Shown piece after piece: positions 51,167 through 60,293 of a stretch of 64,000 nucleotides of DNA (its first letter is position 1; each line of letters opens with the position of its first letter). The DNA is from Rhizobiaceae bacterium (GTDB lineage: Bacteria > Pseudomonadota > Alphaproteobacteria > Rhizobiales > Rhizobiaceae), in NCBI GenBank assembly GCA_016742175.1, contig JACVCH010000002.1:62001-126000 (forward strand), given 5' to 3'. Both the position numbers and the translations under genes were made by a program. The notes under the pieces are model-generated. The model saw only the letters and a program-made list of their open reading frames with translations, searched no databases and had not been told where the DNA came from.

Positions 51167-54100
51167 TTACTCGGCCGCGGCCAAGAGGCTGGCATTGCCG
51201 CCGGCAGCCGTGGTGTCGACGCAGACCGAGCGCTCGTGCGTGTAGGCGGCCGGGTAGATCGGCTCCGTGACGAGGGGAACGATGGGTCCTGATTTTTGCG
51301 CGAGGGCCTGGCGCAGGGTGCGGAGCGTCGCTTCGTCTGCGGCGCTTGCGACGAGATCGGCATCGAGGTCGACGAGATCGAGTGGTGCCACCTGACCATC
51401 GAGCGCGGCGAGCGGCAGGCCCTTGCCCGTCAGCGGCTTCAGGACCGCATTGGCGCGCGGGGCGACGGCGAGGACGGCGTTGCCGGCAGCGAGCGCCTGG
51501 ACGACCTGTGCGAGAAGCGCATCTTCCGAAGGACCGAGGCAGAGGACGCGGCCGCGCGGCCCGAGCGATAGCGCATTGCCCTCGCCTGTCGGCCCCGGCA
51601 GGTCGACCGGGCCATATTCGAGCGACGCCGCGGCACCGATCGCCTCGCCGGCGCGGCCGCGCAGATGCTTGCGCAGGACGGCGATACGGTCGGGGCGGGT
51701 TGCCCAGTTGCCTTTCCGCGCGTCCGGCATGTGGTCGCGCAGCGTGGTCAGCGAGAGTTCGGTCCCCGGCTCGACGGTTTCGCTGCGGGACAGGGCCTTG
51801 CGGAAGCGGCGCAGATAGTGCGGGCCGCCGGCCTTGGGGCCGGTGCCGGACAGGCCCTCGCCGCCGAAGGGCTGGGAGCCGACCACCGCGCCGATCTGGT
51901 TGCGATTGACGTAGATGTTGCCGGCGTGGATGCGGTCGATGACATGCTGGACGCGTGCGTCGATGCGCGTGTGGAGCCCGAAGGTCAGGCCGTAACCCGT
52001 TCTGTTGATGGCGGAAATGACCTTGTCGATCTCGTCGGCCTCGAAGGTCGCGACGTGGAGGACGGGACCGAAGATTTCGCGCTCCAACTCCTCGATCCCC
52101 TTCACGCGGAAGATGTGCGGGGCGACGAAGCGGCCGTCCGACGGGGCGTCGAGGCTGGCGATCAGGCGGCCCTCGCCTTGGAGCTTGCGGCAGTAATCCG
52201 CGATGCCCTGCTGCGCCTCGGCGTCGATGACGGGGCCGATATCGGTCGCCATCGACCAAGGATCGCCGATGCGCATGGCGGCGAGCGCGCCCTTCAGCAT
52301 GGCAAGCATGTGCGGCTCGACGTCCTTCTGGACGTAGAGCACGCGCAGCGCCGAGCAGCGCTGGCCGGCGGACTGGAAGGCAGAAGCGACGATGTCGCGC
52401 ACGGCCTGTTCGGCAAGCGCGGTTGAATCGACGATCATGGCGTTGAGGCCGCCGGTCTCGGCGATCAGCATGGCGTCGGGCGCGGCGGTTTCGGCCAACT
52501 GGCGCTCGATCAGCTGCGCGACCTCGGTCGATCCGGTGAAGCAGACGCCGGCGATACGTGGATCGGCCGTCAGCGGCGCGCCGACATTCGGGCCGTCGCC
52601 GATGACGAGTTGCAGGACGTCGGCGGGGATACCGGCCTCGTGAAGGAGTTCGACAGCGCGGGCGGCGATGAGCGGGGTCTGCTCGGCGGGCTTGGCGACG
52701 ACGGCATTGCCGGTGACGAGCGCGGCGGCGACCTGGCCGGTGAAGATCGCCAGCGGGAAGTTCCACGGCGAGATGCAGGCGATGACGCCGCGCGCAGCGC
52801 CGGCCTTTTCGGCTTCTGCGGCCTGCGCCGCGTAGTAGCGAAGGAAATCGACGGCCTCGCGCACTTCGGCGATGCCGTCCGGCACGGATTTGCCGGCTTC
52901 GCGGGTGGCGAGGGCGAAGAATTCGATAGCGTGCTGTTCGTAGAGATCGGCGGCGCGGCGGAGGATGTCCGCGCGGTCGGCGACGGGTGTCGCCGCCCAT
53001 GCGGGCGCGGCGGACGCGGCGCGGTCGATGGCGGCGGTGACGCCGGAGGCATCGGCCTCGACGATCTCGCCGACGATCTCGGCGGGATCGGCGGGGTTTA
53101 CGATTTCGCGCATCGGGCCGGTGCCGCCTGCCTTCCAGCGGTGCGGGGCGGCGAATTTCGAGCGCTCGGCCTCGATGGCGTCTTCCGTCAGCGGGTCGGT
53201 GATGTCGAAGCCCTTCGCGTTGACGCGGCCGGCGCCGAAGATTTCGGATGGGTTGGGAAGCGCCGGATTGCGCGCGGCGCCCTGCTGCGCGACGACGTCG
53301 AACGGATCGCGGGCAATCTCTTCGGGGCGGACGCTCTCGTCGACGATCTGGTGGACGAAGGAGGAGTTCGCGCCGTTTTCGAGGAGGCGGCGGACGAGAT
53401 AGGCGAGCAGGTCGGAATGAGCGCCGACGGGCGCGTAGATGCGGCAGCGCGTGCCTTCGGCCTTGCGCACGGCCTCATGCAGTGCGTCGCCCATGCCGTG
53501 CAGGCGCTGGAACTCGAAGGCGTCGCGGTCGGGCGCCATTTCGAGGATGGCGGCGACGGTGTGGGCGTTGTGGGTGGCGAATTGCGGGTAGATGCGGTCC
53601 GTCATGCCGAGGAGCTTGCCCGCGCAGGCGATGTAGGACACGTCCGTGTTCGGCTTGCGGGTGAAGACGGGATAGCCGGAAAGGCCCATGACCTGCGCGC
53701 GCTTGATCTCCGTGTCCCAATAGGCGCCCTTGACGAGGCGGACCATGATCTTGCGGTCGAGCCGGGTCGCCAGTTCGTGCAGCCAGTCGATGACCGGCGC
53801 GGCGCGCAGGCCGTAGGCCTGGACGACGACGCCGAACCCTTCCCAGCCGGCAAGGCGGGGATCGGCCAGCACGGCCTCGATCACGTCGAGCGAGAGGTCG
53901 AGCCGATCGGCCTCCTCGGCGTCAACATTGAGGCCCATGCGGGCGTCCTTCGCGGCGATAGCCAGCGACAGGAGGCGGTCTGTCATCACGGGCAGCATGG
54001 TCGTGCGCTGCGGGCGCTCATAGCGCGGGTGGAGTGCGGAGAGCTTGACGGAGATGCCGGGGTTCCTGCGGATGTCGTCGGAGCGGGCCTCCTTCGCCAG

Positions 54101-54766
54101 CGCCCGGATCGCGTCGGCATAGGCCTTCAAATAGCGCAGCGCGTCGTCTTCGGTGCGGGCCGCCTCGCCCAGCATGTCGTAGGAATAGAGGTTGCCCTTG
54201 CGGATTTCGCCGGCGCCGCGCTTCACCGCCTCGGCGATGTTGCGGCCGAGGACGAAATTCTCGCCCATCTCGCGCATGGCGGCGGCGACGGCGCGGCGGA
54301 TGACGGGCTCGCCGACGCGGCGGACCATGCCGCGCAGCGTGCGCTCGATGCCGCCCTCGCCTTCGTCGAGCACCTTGCCGGTGAGCATCAGCGCCCAGGT
54401 CGAGGCGTTGACGAAGATCGAGCCGGAGCCGCCGGAATGGGCCGACCAGTCGTGCGGAGCGATCTTGTCGCGGATGAGTTCGTCGATCGTGTCGGCGTCG
54501 GGCACGCGCAGCAGCGCTTCGGCCAGGCACATCAGCGCGACGCCCTCGCTGGTCGACAGGCCGTATTCGGCGAGGAACACCTCCATCAGCTTGGGCTCGG
54601 CGTGGCCGCGGACCTGGCGGATGAGGCCGACTGCGCGGGTGGAAATGCGCGCGCGTTCCTCGGGCGAGAGATCGGCCTGGCGAACGAGGCTCTGCAGGAC
54701 TTCGCCTTCGTCGGCGAGCGTGTTGCGGCGGATGGCGGCGCGCGGGTCGCGGGGGGCGTCGAGCAT
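51167..54766 (-). CDS. putA: Bifunctional proline dehydrogenase/P5C dehydrogenase PutA
   Basis: The 1199-residue enzyme oxidises proline to glutamate. The flavin-dependent proline dehydrogenase domain covers about residues 130-470 (VRLVKGAYWDTEIKRAQV at 343). The NAD-dependent P5C dehydrogenase domain covers about 555-1010, with Glu770 (AETGGLNAM) and catalytic Cys804 (QSAGQRCSALR). A further C-terminal ALDH-like tail follows. There is no N-terminal ribbon-helix-helix DNA-binding domain, so unlike E. coli PutA it cannot self-repress; a separate regulator gene (putR) is divergent. Confidence 0.96.
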   Translation of the reverse strand: MLDAPRDPRAAIRRNTLADEGEVLQSLVRQADLSPEERARISTRAVGLIRQVRGHAEPKLMEVFLAEYGLSTSEGVALMCLAEALLRVPDADTIDELIRDKIAPHDWSAHSGGSGSIFVNASTWALMLTGKVLDEGEGGIERTLRGMVRRVGEPVIRRAVAAAMREMGENFVLGRNIAEAVKRGAGEIRKGNLYSYDMLGEAARTEDDALRYLKAYADAIRALAKEARSDDIRRNPGISVKLSALHPRYERPQRTTMLPVMTDRLLSLAIAAKDARMGLNVDAEEADRLDLSLDVIEAVLADPRLAGWEGFGVVVQAYGLRAAPVIDWLHELATRLDRKIMVRLVKGAYWDTEIKRAQVMGLSGYPVFTRKPNTDVSYIACAGKLLGMTDRIYPQFATHNAHTVAAILEMAPDRDAFEFQRLHGMGDALHEAVRKAEGTRCRIYAPVGAHSDLLAYLVRRLLENGANSSFVHQIVDESVRPEEIARDPFDVVAQQGAARNPALPNPSEIFGAGRVNAKGFDITDPLTEDAIEAERSKFAAPHRWKAGGTGPMREIVNPADPAEIVGEIVEADASGVTAAIDRAASAAPAWAATPVADRADILRRAADLYEQHAIEFFALATREAGKSVPDGIAEVREAVDFLRYYAAQAAEAEKAGAARGVIACISPWNFPLAIFTGQVAAALVTGNAVVAKPAEQTPLIAARAVELLHEAGIPADVLQLVIGDGPNVGAPLTADPRIAGVCFTGSTEVAQLIERQLAETAAPDAMLIAETGGLNAMIVDSTALAEQAVRDIVASAFQSAGQRCSALRVLYVQKDVEPHMLAMLKGALAAMRIGDPWSMATDIGPVIDAEAQQGIADYCRKLQGEGRLIASLDAPSDGRFVAPHIFRVKGIEELEREIFGPVLHVATFEADEIDKVISAINRTGYGLTFGLHTRIDARVQHVIDRIHAGNIYVNRNQIGAVVGSQPFGGEGLSGTGPKAGGPHYLRRFRKALSRSETVEPGTELSLTTLRDHMPDARKGNWATRPDRIAVLRKHLRGRAGEAIGAAASLEYGPVDLPGPTGEGNALSLGPRGRVLCLGPSEDALLAQVVQALAAGNAVLAVAPRANAVLKPLTGKGLPLAALDGQVAPLDLVDLDADLVASAADEATLRTLRQALAQKSGPIVPLVTEPIYPAAYTHERSVCVDTTAAGGNASLLAAAE

Positions 54767-54903
54767 GAGTGAGCCTCGATATTGGCGGATGACGCGAGAA
54801 TAGCATGGCGCGGAATCGCGGTATGGCCAAACGAAGGCGCTTTGCAGGGCAGATGGACTGATGATATGGGTTCCGAACTACCATTCAGACTGGATAAACG
54901 GCG

Positions 54904-55353
54904 ATGCCGGACCAAATCGATCGTATCGATCTGAACATCATCGCCGCTCTTTCCAAGGATGCGCGGCTGTCGATGGCGGAATTGGCGGGCCAGGTGGGGC
55001 TGTCGAAGACGCCGGTCGCCGCACGCGTCAAGCGGCTGGAGGCGGACGGGTATATTCGCGGCTATTCGGCGATCGTCGACCGCGAGCGGCTGGGCGAAGG
55101 GCACATCGCGTTCGTGCAGGTGAAGCTTTCGGATACGCGGTCAGCGGCGCTCGGCGAATTCAACAAGGCGGTGATGACGATCCGCGAGATCGAGCAGTGC
55201 CACATGATGGCGTCGAGCTTCGACTATCTCTTGAAGGTGAGGACGCGGGACATCGTTTCGTATCGGCGGGTGCTGGGCGAGCGGATTTCGGCGCTGCCGC
55301 ATGTGGCGCAGACGTCGACCTTCGTGGCGATGGAGACGGTGAAGGATCGGTAG
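54904..55353 (+). CDS. putR: Lrp/AsnC-type regulator PutR
   Basis: The 149-residue protein has the N-terminal Lrp winged helix (IDRIDLNIIAALSKDARLSM then AELAGQVGLSKTPVAARVKR) and a C-terminal RAM ligand domain with FVQVKLSDTRSAALGEFNKA and the MMASSFDYLLKVRTRD block. It is divergent from putA with a 137-bp gap, the arrangement of PutR in rhizobia, where it activates putA in response to proline. The intergenic region should hold its operator; no clear palindrome was identified. Confidence 0.9.
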   Translation: MPDQIDRIDLNIIAALSKDARLSMAELAGQVGLSKTPVAARVKRLEADGYIRGYSAIVDRERLGEGHIAFVQVKLSDTRSAALGEFNKAVMTIREIEQCHMMASSFDYLLKVRTRDIVSYRRVLGERISALPHVAQTSTFVAMETVKDR

Positions 55354-55361
55354 TTCATCCG

Positions 55362-55512
55362 GAAGGGAGGTGCTCCGTCGCGCCCCCCTCTGCCCTGCCG
55401 GGCATCTCCCCCACGAGGGGGAGATTAGTCTCGTCATGTCCGCGCGTAATCTGCCCACTTGCGGGGGAGATGGCCGGCAGGCCAGAGGGGGGCGCCGTAA
55501 AGCGCCACCTTC
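55362..55512. repeat. Terminal-inverted-repeat element, family B, copy 1
   Basis: This 151-bp element lies between the convergent putR and gabD genes. Its ends are inverted repeats, most clearly GCGCCCCCCTCTG-type outer parts and CATCTCCCCC inner parts (left 55380-55412, right about 55463-55494), with a few compensated changes. The middle (GATTAGTCTCGTCAT and a related ATTACGCGCGG) matches copy 2 at 61604. The outer flanks (GAAGG and GCGCCACCTTC) are also mirrored. It may end both transcripts. No reading frame inside. Confidence 0.85.
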
Positions 55513-55522
55513 TGTCCAGTTC

Positions 55523-56980
55523 TTAGAGCCCCAGCCCGCCGATGCAGACATATTTGGTGTCGAGATAATCCTCGATGCCCTGATGTCCGCCTTCGCGGCC
55601 GAGGCCGGATTCCTTGACGCCGCCGAAGGGGGCTTCGGGGGTGGTGATGATGCCTTCGTTGACGCCGACCATGCCGTATTTCAGGCCTTCCATGACCCGG
55701 AAGGCGCGGCCGAGGTCGCCGGTGTAGAAGTAGCAGGCGAGGCCGAATTCGGTGTCGTTGGCCAATTCGACCGCTTCTTCTTCCTTCTCGAAGCGGAAGA
55801 CCGGGGCGACGGGGCCGAAGATTTCGTCCTTCATGAACTTCATGTCGGGCGTGGCGTCGGCGATGACCGTCGGCTCGAAGAAGGAGCCGCCGAGCTTGTG
55901 ACGGTTGCCGCCGGCGACGACCTTGCCGCCCTTGGCCTTGGCGTCGGCGACGAACTCCTCGACCTTCTCGACGGCCTTTTCGTCGATGAGCGGGCCCTGC
56001 TGGACGCCTTCCTCGAGGCCGGGGCCGACCTTCAGCTTGCTGGACGCCTTGGCGAGCTTGTCGACGAATGCGTCATAGACGCCGGACTGGACGAAGAAGC
56101 GGTTGGTGCAGACGCAGGTCTGGCCCGAATTGCGGTATTTCGCGGCGATGGCGCCTTCGACGGCGCGGTCGATGTCGGCATCGTCGAAGACCAGGAACGG
56201 CGCGTTGCCGCCGAGTTCCATCGAGACCTTCTTCACCGTCGAGGCCGACTGGCCGATCAGGATCTTGCCGACCTCGGTCGAGCCTGTGAAGGTGATCTTC
56301 TTGACCAGCGGATGGGTCGAGAGTTCCTTGCCGATCTCGCTCGCGCCGCCGGTGACGACGTTGACGACGCCCTTGGGGATGCCGACCTCCTCGCACAGCG
56401 CACCCCAGGCGAGCCCCGAATAGGGGGTCTGCGTCGCCGGCTTGACGACGGCGGTGCAGCCGGCGGCGATGGCCGGGCCGATCTTGCGCGACAGCATGGA
56501 GGATGGGAAGTTCCACGGCGTGATGGCCGCGACGACGCCGACCGGTTCCTTCGTCACCAGGATGCGGCGGTCGGCCCAGGGGGACGGGACGACGTCGCCA
56601 TAGGTGCGGCGCGCTTCCTCGGCGAACCAGAGGATGTAGGCGGCCGACGCGCCGATCTCGCCGCGCGATTCGGTCAGCGACTTGCCCTGCTCCATGGTCA
56701 GGAGCTCGGCGAGCGCGTCCTGGTTGTCCATGATCGCGTCGTGCAGCTTGCGCAGCATCTTCGAGCGCTCGAGCGCGCTGGTCTTGCGGAAGGTCTTGAA
56801 TGCCTCGTGCGCGGCCTCGATGGCGCGGCGGGTTTCGGCGGCGCCGGATTTCGGGATGACGCCGATCTTCTGGCCGTTGGCGGGGTTGGTGACGTCGATG
56901 GTCTGGCCCGAATCGGCCTGCACCCATTCGCCGCCGATCAGATTGGCCTCGCGGAGAAAATGGCTGGTCTTCTTGAGCAT
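55523..56980 (-). CDS. gabD: Succinate-semialdehyde dehydrogenase
   Basis: The 485-residue aldehyde dehydrogenase closely follows GabD. Catalytic Cys289 is in YRNSGQTCVCTNRFFV and general base Glu255 in VSMELGGNAPFLVF. The VAAITPWNFPSSMLSRKIGP and FTGSTEVGKIL NAD(P)-binding blocks are intact. It oxidises succinate semialdehyde to succinate at the end of GABA breakdown; related enzymes act on glutarate semialdehyde. No gabT or gab permease is nearby. Promoter lies in the 75-bp gap before the AEC transporter gene. Confidence 0.9.
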   Translation of the reverse strand: MLKKTSHFLREANLIGGEWVQADSGQTIDVTNPANGQKIGVIPKSGAAETRRAIEAAHEAFKTFRKTSALERSKMLRKLHDAIMDNQDALAELLTMEQGKSLTESRGEIGASAAYILWFAEEARRTYGDVVPSPWADRRILVTKEPVGVVAAITPWNFPSSMLSRKIGPAIAAGCTAVVKPATQTPYSGLAWGALCEEVGIPKGVVNVVTGGASEIGKELSTHPLVKKITFTGSTEVGKILIGQSASTVKKVSMELGGNAPFLVFDDADIDRAVEGAIAAKYRNSGQTCVCTNRFFVQSGVYDAFVDKLAKASSKLKVGPGLEEGVQQGPLIDEKAVEKVEEFVADAKAKGGKVVAGGNRHKLGGSFFEPTVIADATPDMKFMKDEIFGPVAPVFRFEKEEEAVELANDTEFGLACYFYTGDLGRAFRVMEGLKYGMVGVNEGIITTPEAPFGGVKESGLGREGGHQGIEDYLDTKYVCIGGLGL

Positions 56981-57055
56981 GATGCCCTCCCTCGTTCCTT
57001 AGATTGGAATGTGTGAGGCAAGATGTAATGCAGCCGGCGGGCCGCACCAAGGCAT

Positions 57056-58006
57056 TCAGCCAAATAGGCGTTGAGCCACGGCAAGCCACAGGAAGCTCGA
57101 CGCCGCGGCGATGAGGGTCGAGATGGTCATGACGTTGGAGGCGAGCGCCTGGCCGGTGCCGAACCTCGTCGCGATCAGATAGGGGTTGACGCCGGCGGGC
57201 AGCGAGGCCGCGGTGACGACGACCATGGCGGCGAGCGGCGGCAGGCCGACGACGAGCACCGCGCCGAGCGCGACCGCCGGCATCAGGAAGAGCTTGACCG
57301 CCGAGAGCGCGAACCCAGCCTTCACATTGCCGGAAATGCCCATGCGGCGCAGCGACAGGCCCATGGCGAACAGCGCGAGCGGGCCGGCGGAATTGGCCAG
57401 CGCATCGACGAAGCGCATGCCGAGCGAGGGCATCTCGAAGCCCGAGAGCCGCCAGACCAGCGCCGCCAGGATGCCGACGATGAGCGGATTGGAGACGAGC
57501 TTCTTCAGGAAATCCAGAATGGCGGCGAGGATGCCGGTGCTTTCGGACGAGCCGCGATTGGCCCATTCGAAGAGCGCGATCGACGTCGCCATCATGATCG
57601 GCAGGTGGACTGCGACGATGAGAGACAGGATTTCCAGCCCCGGCCGGCCGAAGACGCCCTGCACCAGCGGCAGGCCGAGGAGGACGAGGTTGGAGAAGGC
57701 GGACGACACGCCGCCGACGACGCTGGCGCGGCTGTCGCGGCCAAAGACGCGGGACGTGACCAACTGGCCGACCGCCCAGGCGACGGCGACGGCGAAGAAA
57801 TAGCTCGCCCAGAGCGAGAGCGGCGCGGCGCCCTCGAAATCGGCCTGGACCAGCGTGCGGAAGAGCAGGACAGGGACGGCGATGGCGACCGCGAAGGCCG
57901 TCAGCGCATCGCCGATGGCGGTCTTCAACAGGCCCGTCCAGCCCGACACATAGCCGAGCGCGACCAGTCCGAAGACGAAGATGATTGTTTCCGTCAAAGC
58001 CGACAT
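57056..58006 (-). CDS. AEC family transporter
   Basis: The 316-residue protein has about ten hydrophobic segments in two sets of five, with the intracellular central region (LEILSLIVAVHLPIMMATSI) and a Pro-containing final segment (AASLPAGVNPYLIATRFGTG) typical of the auxin efflux carrier/malonate permease family. A PLVQGVFGRP motif appears in the first half. Members move organic anions or auxin-like acids. The substrate cannot be told. It lies upstream of gabD on the same strand and is not obviously part of its operon. Confidence 0.87.
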   Translation of the reverse strand: MSALTETIIFVFGLVALGYVSGWTGLLKTAIGDALTAFAVAIAVPVLLFRTLVQADFEGAAPLSLWASYFFAVAVAWAVGQLVTSRVFGRDSRASVVGGVSSAFSNLVLLGLPLVQGVFGRPGLEILSLIVAVHLPIMMATSIALFEWANRGSSESTGILAAILDFLKKLVSNPLIVGILAALVWRLSGFEMPSLGMRFVDALANSAGPLALFAMGLSLRRMGISGNVKAGFALSAVKLFLMPAVALGAVLVVGLPPLAAMVVVTAASLPAGVNPYLIATRFGTGQALASNVMTISTLIAAASSFLWLAVAQRLFG

Positions 58007-58132
58007 GAGCGGGCAGTATCGCGCGCCGCGGACGCTCGCAATGGGCCAGCCGCGTCAAAAGGCGCTCAGTGGGCGGTTTCGCACTTCGCCGTTCAGCCTA
58101 TATGAGTCGTCATGGAACGAATGGGAGATCGC

Positions 58133-58687
58133 ATGATCCGGGCGCTCATCATTATCGCTGCGCTGGCGCTGGCCCTGCCGGCGAACGCGACGGAGGCGGG
58201 CTGGGCGCTCCTGCGGAACGGCGGCCAGGTCGTGCTTCTCAACCACGCCAACGCGCCGGGCTCGGGCGAGCCGGCGGCATTCGACATCGAGGCCTGCCGC
58301 ACGCAGCGCAACCTCTCCGAACAGGGCCGCCAGCAGGCCAGACGAATCGGTGCGCTCTTCGCCGCGCGCGCCGCGCCGGTGCAGGAGGTCATCGCCAGCC
58401 GCTATTGCCGCACCAAGGAGACGGCGGAACTCGCCTTCGGCGCCTCGTTGGTCGAAACCGCCGACTGGCTGGACCCGGTCGAGCCAGAGACGCCAGAGGC
58501 CGAGGCGCGGCGCGATAAGCTGCGCGAGACGATCGAATCCTATACCGGCTCCGGCATTCTGGTGCTGGTGACGCATGGCGATTTCATCCAGGCGGTGCTC
58601 GGCGCCCGTTCGCGCGAAGGCGAGGCCGTGGTCGTCAACATCAACGAGAACGGCCTTCACGCCGCGGCACGCATCGTCTTCAACTAG
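58133..58687 (+). CDS. Exported histidine phosphatase-fold protein with altered RHG motif
   Basis: Start at 58133 (GGGAG five bases upstream) gives 184 residues with a signal peptide (MIRALIIIAALALALPANAT). The histidine phosphatase layout is present: NHANAPGSGEP with His38, a second conserved TQRNLSEQGRQQARRIG block and the late His in THGDFIQ. The Arg that normally precedes the nucleophilic His (RHG/RHA) is Asn37 here, so catalysis may be impaired. Such proteins are periplasmic and of unknown substrate. It is a single gene upstream of acpXL. Confidence 0.8.
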   Translation: MIRALIIIAALALALPANATEAGWALLRNGGQVVLLNHANAPGSGEPAAFDIEACRTQRNLSEQGRQQARRIGALFAARAAPVQEVIASRYCRTKETAELAFGASLVETADWLDPVEPETPEAEARRDKLRETIESYTGSGILVLVTHGDFIQAVLGARSREGEAVVVNINENGLHAAARIVFN

Positions 58688-58801
58688 GACGCGGGCCGCC
58701 GCGCTTCGGCGCAAAATGCCCCGCGCCCTTTTCCTGCCGCCAAAAAGCGATTAGAGAGCGCGCGAACACCTTCTTTCCAACCTCGCATCGAGGGACTGCA
58801 C

Positions 58802-59083
58802 GTGACATCCACATTCGACAAGGTTGCCGACATCATCGCCGAGACGAGCGAGATCGATCGCGAGACCATCACGCCGAAGAGCCACACGATCGACGACCTC
58901 GGCATCGATTCGCTCGACTTCCTCGACATCGTCTTCGCGATCGACAAGGAATTCGGCATCAAGATTCCGCTCGAGAAGTGGACGCAGGAAGTCAACGAGG
59001 GCAAGGCCACGACGGAAGAATACTTCGTCATGGAAAACCTCTGCGCCAAGATCGACCAGCTCGTCGCCGCCAAGGCGGCCTGA
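58802..59083 (+). CDS. acpXL: Very-long-chain acyl carrier protein AcpXL
   Basis: The 93-residue protein, starting with GTG, is nearly the Rhizobium Acp[21 protein letters not shown], then [20 protein letters not shown] with phosphopantetheine Ser37, and [20 protein letters not shown]. The longer C-terminal helix ([20 protein letters not shown]) separates it from ordinary AcpP. It carries the C28 (27-hydroxyoctacosanoyl) chain for lipid A. It is the first gene of the run; a weak TAGAGA -10 lies at 58752. Confidence 0.96.
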   Translation: MTSTFDKVADIIAETSEIDRETITPKSHTIDDLGIDSLDFLDIVFAIDKEFGIKIPLEKWTQEVNEGKATTEEYFVMENLCAKIDQLVAAKAA

Positions 59084-59094
59084 GGCCGATCCGC

Positions 59095-60282
59095 ATGAGC
59101 GCCAACGACGTCGTCATCACCGGCATCGGCCTCGTCTCCTGCCTCGGCGAAGGGGCGGACACCCACTGGTCGATCCTGTCGTCCGGCGGCGCCAAGCCGG
59201 TCTACGACGCCGAGCGCTTCGCGCCCTACACGATCCACCCGCTGCCGCAGATGGACTGGAGCCAGCAGATCCCCAAGCGCGGGGATCAGCGGCAGATGGA
59301 GACGTGGCAGCGGCTCGGCACCTATACGGCCGGCCTGGCGCTTGCCGATGCCGGCATCAAGGACGACGAGGCGCTGTGCGCGTCGATGGACATGGTGGTG
59401 GCGGCCGGCGGCGGCGAACGGGACGTCGCGGTCGACGAGGTCATTCTGGAGGCCTCGCGCGCGCGCAACGACCACGAATTGCTGCTCAACGAGAAGCTGA
59501 CGACCGAATTGCGGCCGACGCTCTTTCTCGCCCAGCTTTCCAACCTTCTCGCCGGCAACATCTCCATCGTCCACAAGGTCACCGGCTCCTCTCGCACCTT
59601 CATGGGCGAGGAAGGCGCGGGCGTTTCGGCGATCGAGACGGCGGCGGCACGCATCCGCTCGGGCCAGTCGACGCATGTGCTGGTCGGCGGCGCGTTCCAG
59701 ACCGAACATCCCGACATGCTGCTCGGCTACGAACTCGGCGGGCATCTCCACCGCAAGCGCTGGAAATCCGTCTGGCAACGCGGCGCGAACGATGGCGGCG
59801 GCGTCATCACCGGCTCGGGCGGCGCGTTCCTCGTGCTGGAATCGCGCGCACATGCCGAGGCGCGTGGCCGCAAGGCCTATGCGCGGATCGACGCGGTGGC
59901 GTCCGGTCGCGCGCGGCGCAAGGACAATCATCTGGCGACGGCGGTCGCCGGGCTCCTGCGCTCGCTGCCGGATTTCGCCGAAACCGAACTCGTGATCTCC
60001 GGCGCCTCGGGCGCACATGCCGCGACCGGCGCCGAGCGCCAGGCGCTGCGCGAGCATGGCAACCATGCCGTGCGCGCCTGCTCGACGCTGACCGGCCACA
60101 TGAAGGAAGCGCAGTTCCCGTTCGCCATCGCGCTCGCGGCGCTGGCGCTTTCGAACAAAGCCGCCTACCCGCCCTTCGATGCCGACAACGAAGCCGCCGC
60201 GCGTGCCGAGCCAGCCCGGGCCGTCGCGACGGCGATCGGCTACAATCGCTTCGAAGGCGCGGCCGTCCTGGCGCAGGCATAG
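59095..60282 (+). CDS. Beta-ketoacyl-ACP synthase-like subunit FabF2XL
   Basis: The 395-residue protein starts at MSANDVVITGIGLVSCLGEG, 11 bp after acpXL, and has the thiolase fold. In place of the catalytic Cys (TACASG in the partner) it shows FMGEEGAGVSAIETA, so the nucleophile position is Glu173 or close by. The usual NAHGTST histidine block is replaced by SGASGAHAATG, while GHMKEAQFPFAIA keeps the third His. It thus resembles the KS-beta/chain-length factor subunits of polyketide synthases. It probably pairs with FabF1XL to build C28 chains on AcpXL. Gene order equals rhizobial fabF2XL. Confidence 0.85.
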   Translation: MSANDVVITGIGLVSCLGEGADTHWSILSSGGAKPVYDAERFAPYTIHPLPQMDWSQQIPKRGDQRQMETWQRLGTYTAGLALADAGIKDDEALCASMDMVVAAGGGERDVAVDEVILEASRARNDHELLLNEKLTTELRPTLFLAQLSNLLAGNISIVHKVTGSSRTFMGEEGAGVSAIETAAARIRSGQSTHVLVGGAFQTEHPDMLLGYELGGHLHRKRWKSVWQRGANDGGGVITGSGGAFLVLESRAHAEARGRKAYARIDAVASGRARRKDNHLATAVAGLLRSLPDFAETELVISGASGAHAATGAERQALREHGNHAVRACSTLTGHMKEAQFPFAIALAALALSNKAAYPPFDADNEAAARAEPARAVATAIGYNRFEGAAVLAQA

Positions 60283-60293
60283 AGGAGATCGCC

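Noticed and set aside
55362-55512. Possible insertion sequence
   Set aside because: Terminal inverted repeats are present, but the interior is too short for a transposase and no frame is present; kept as a miniature repeat only.
58824-60293. Apparent N-terminal extension of about 490 residues in front of FabF1XL
   Set aside because: The stop-free frame runs through acpXL and fabF2XL in another frame. Family length and AGGAG before the GTG at 60294 place the true start there.
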